This document shows, piece by piece, positions 63,444 to 64,000 of a stretch of DNA of 64,000 nucleotides. The notes beneath the pieces are model-generated. The model was not told where the DNA came from. It did not search any database and worked only from the letters and a program-made list of their open reading frames with translations. The stretch lies in the NCBI RefSeq assembly GCF_020463795.1, contig NZ_CP080025.1, positions 5,622,501-5,686,500 of the forward strand. The letters run 5' to 3'. Each line of letters begins with the position of its first letter. The stretch's first letter is position 1. The stretch is from Echinicola marina. Its GTDB lineage: Bacteria > Bacteroidota > Bacteroidia > Cytophagales > Cyclobacteriaceae. A program made the position numbers and the translations under genes.

Positions 63444-63875
63444 ATGACAAAAGAACAATTTAGTCAATATTCATTTTTGCTGGACAGAACAGCCAGACGG
63501 GTAAAACAATATGCCCAGCAAAAATTTAAAAGTGGTGATTTTGATGTAACAGTAGACCAATGGCTCATACTCAAGCGACTTGCAGACCATGAGTCCTTAA
63601 GTCAAACGGAATTGGCCAGTTTGGTTTTCAAGGATCAACCAACTTTAACTAGAATTATTGACATCCTTTGTAAAAAAGGATATACAGAAAGGCGCCCAAA
63701 TCCTGCTGACAGAAGGAGTTTTCAGATTATACTCACCAAGGAAGGACAGGAAAAAGTGGAGGAGCTCAAGCCTAAAATCTCACTGATCAGGGAAAAGGCT
63801 TGGGAAAAATTAGATGAGAATGATTTTGAGGAATTCAAAAGAATTCTCAATACGATATACACCAATTTAGAATAG
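63444..63875 (+). CDS. MarR-family transcriptional regulator
   Basis: 143 residues with a winged helix-turn-helix: VTVDQWLILKRLADHESLSQTELASLVFKDQPTLTRIID (residues about 36-74, summarised) and the wing KKGYTERRPNPADRRSFQIILTKEG with the typical DRR motif. Dimerisation helices flank it. Members respond to small aromatic or oxidising signals, but the ligand is unknown. The frame opens at 63393, but those codons fall in the promoter, so ATG 63444 is the start. It is downstream of the importer terminator, so it is a separate unit; it might regulate the next gene. Confidence 0.9.
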   Translation: MTKEQFSQYSFLLDRTARRVKQYAQQKFKSGDFDVTVDQWLILKRLADHESLSQTELASLVFKDQPTLTRIIDILCKKGYTERRPNPADRRSFQIILTKEGQEKVEELKPKISLIREKAWEKLDENDFEEFKRILNTIYTNLE

Positions 63876-63911
63876 TTTTAAATAACGCATGGAATTGGCT
63901 GATTTCCTCTT

Positions 63912-63919
63912 TATATTTG
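63912..63919 (+). promoter_or_regulatory. Candidate -7 box for the last gene
   Basis: TATATTTG fits TAnnTTTG, about 59 bases before the ATG at 63978; no clear -33 box at the standard distance. Confidence 0.35.
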
Positions 63920-63977
63920 CACGGAAAATCAGACAATTCACCTTGCACAAAAGCAAGTAAATATTAATTCATACCAT

Positions 63978-64000
63978 GATAACAACTGATATTTGCATCA
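63978..64000 (+). CDS. Start of a probable ferredoxin-NADP(+) reductase-like flavoprotein (partial)
   Basis: Only the first 8 codons (MITTDICI) are in the window. Bacteroidota ferredoxin-NADP reductase/thioredoxin-reductase-like proteins begin with the same kind of sequence, just before a GxGxxG FAD-binding loop, so that identity is suggested. It is preceded by a TATATTTG box and by a MarR-type regulator. The assignment rests on a very short stretch and should be taken as tentative. Confidence 0.35.

Overview
The window is chromosomal DNA from a member of the Bacteroidota, most likely a marine-type Cytophagales (Cyclobacteriaceae-like) bacterium. The support is a SusC/SusD pair, a subtilase with a type IX secretion (T9SS) C-terminal sorting domain, a PorE-like OmpA-family protein, many short lipoproteins, AT-rich intergenic DNA, frequent TTG start codons, and repeated use of the Bacteroidota promoter element TAnnTTTG. 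Genus-level placement is inference.

Layout. 1-4.0 kb: purA (cut by the window edge), a fur-type regulator translationally coupled to a STAS protein, and the (p)ppGpp enzyme. 4.2-7.8 kb: tRNA-Leu(TAG) with its own promoter and a large terminator hairpin, then tig, clpP and clpX. 7.8-9.5 kb: lpxB and queD. 9.6-19.2 kb: accessory surface region with a secreted subtilase plus a secreted partner of unknown function, then a susC-susD-lipoprotein operon. 19.6-20.6 kb: an intact IS1595-family element with inverted repeats and an 8-bp target duplication, upstream of susC. 20.7-34.7 kb: OmpA-family protein/queE, folD, lepA, a DUF4924 gene, an SF1 helicase, acpH, an M42 peptidase, a long PurF-like protein and murI. 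35.1-39.7 kb: a small lipoprotein and a convergent pair formed by an NtrC-type response regulator and a hybrid histidine kinase. 39.8-50.4 kb: a membrane protein, cystathionine beta-synthase, pyrR-pyrB, an unknown secreted protein, a PolX-like protein with a degenerate polymerase site, csp, sixA, an SDR and hslU. 50.7-57.5 kb: lon, dxr-rseP and an HtrA protease. 57.6-64 kb: a solitary HI0074/HepT-like protein, an LVIVD lipoprotein with an outer-membrane protein, a BtuFCD/FecBCDE-type ABC importer, a MarR regulator and the first codons of a probable ferredoxin-NADP reductase-like gene.

Functional themes. Proteostasis is heavily represented (trigger factor, ClpXP, HslU, Lon, RseP, HtrA). Central metabolism is scattered in small operons (purine, pyrimidine, folate, queuosine precursor, isoprenoid, lipid A, peptidoglycan glutamate). 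The accessory layer is nutrient capture at the outer membrane: a SusCD locus next to a secreted peptidase, and an ABC importer preceded by a surface-type beta-propeller lipoprotein.

I found no CRISPR array, prophage, defence island or convincing new multi-gene system. The most unusual points are the PolX-like protein with lost catalytic aspartates, the orphan HepT-like protein without a HEPN active-site histidine, a promoter-hairpin arrangement in front of murI that looks like an attenuator or small RNA, and an exact 11-bp-period tandem repeat in the 30.0-30.6 kb gap.
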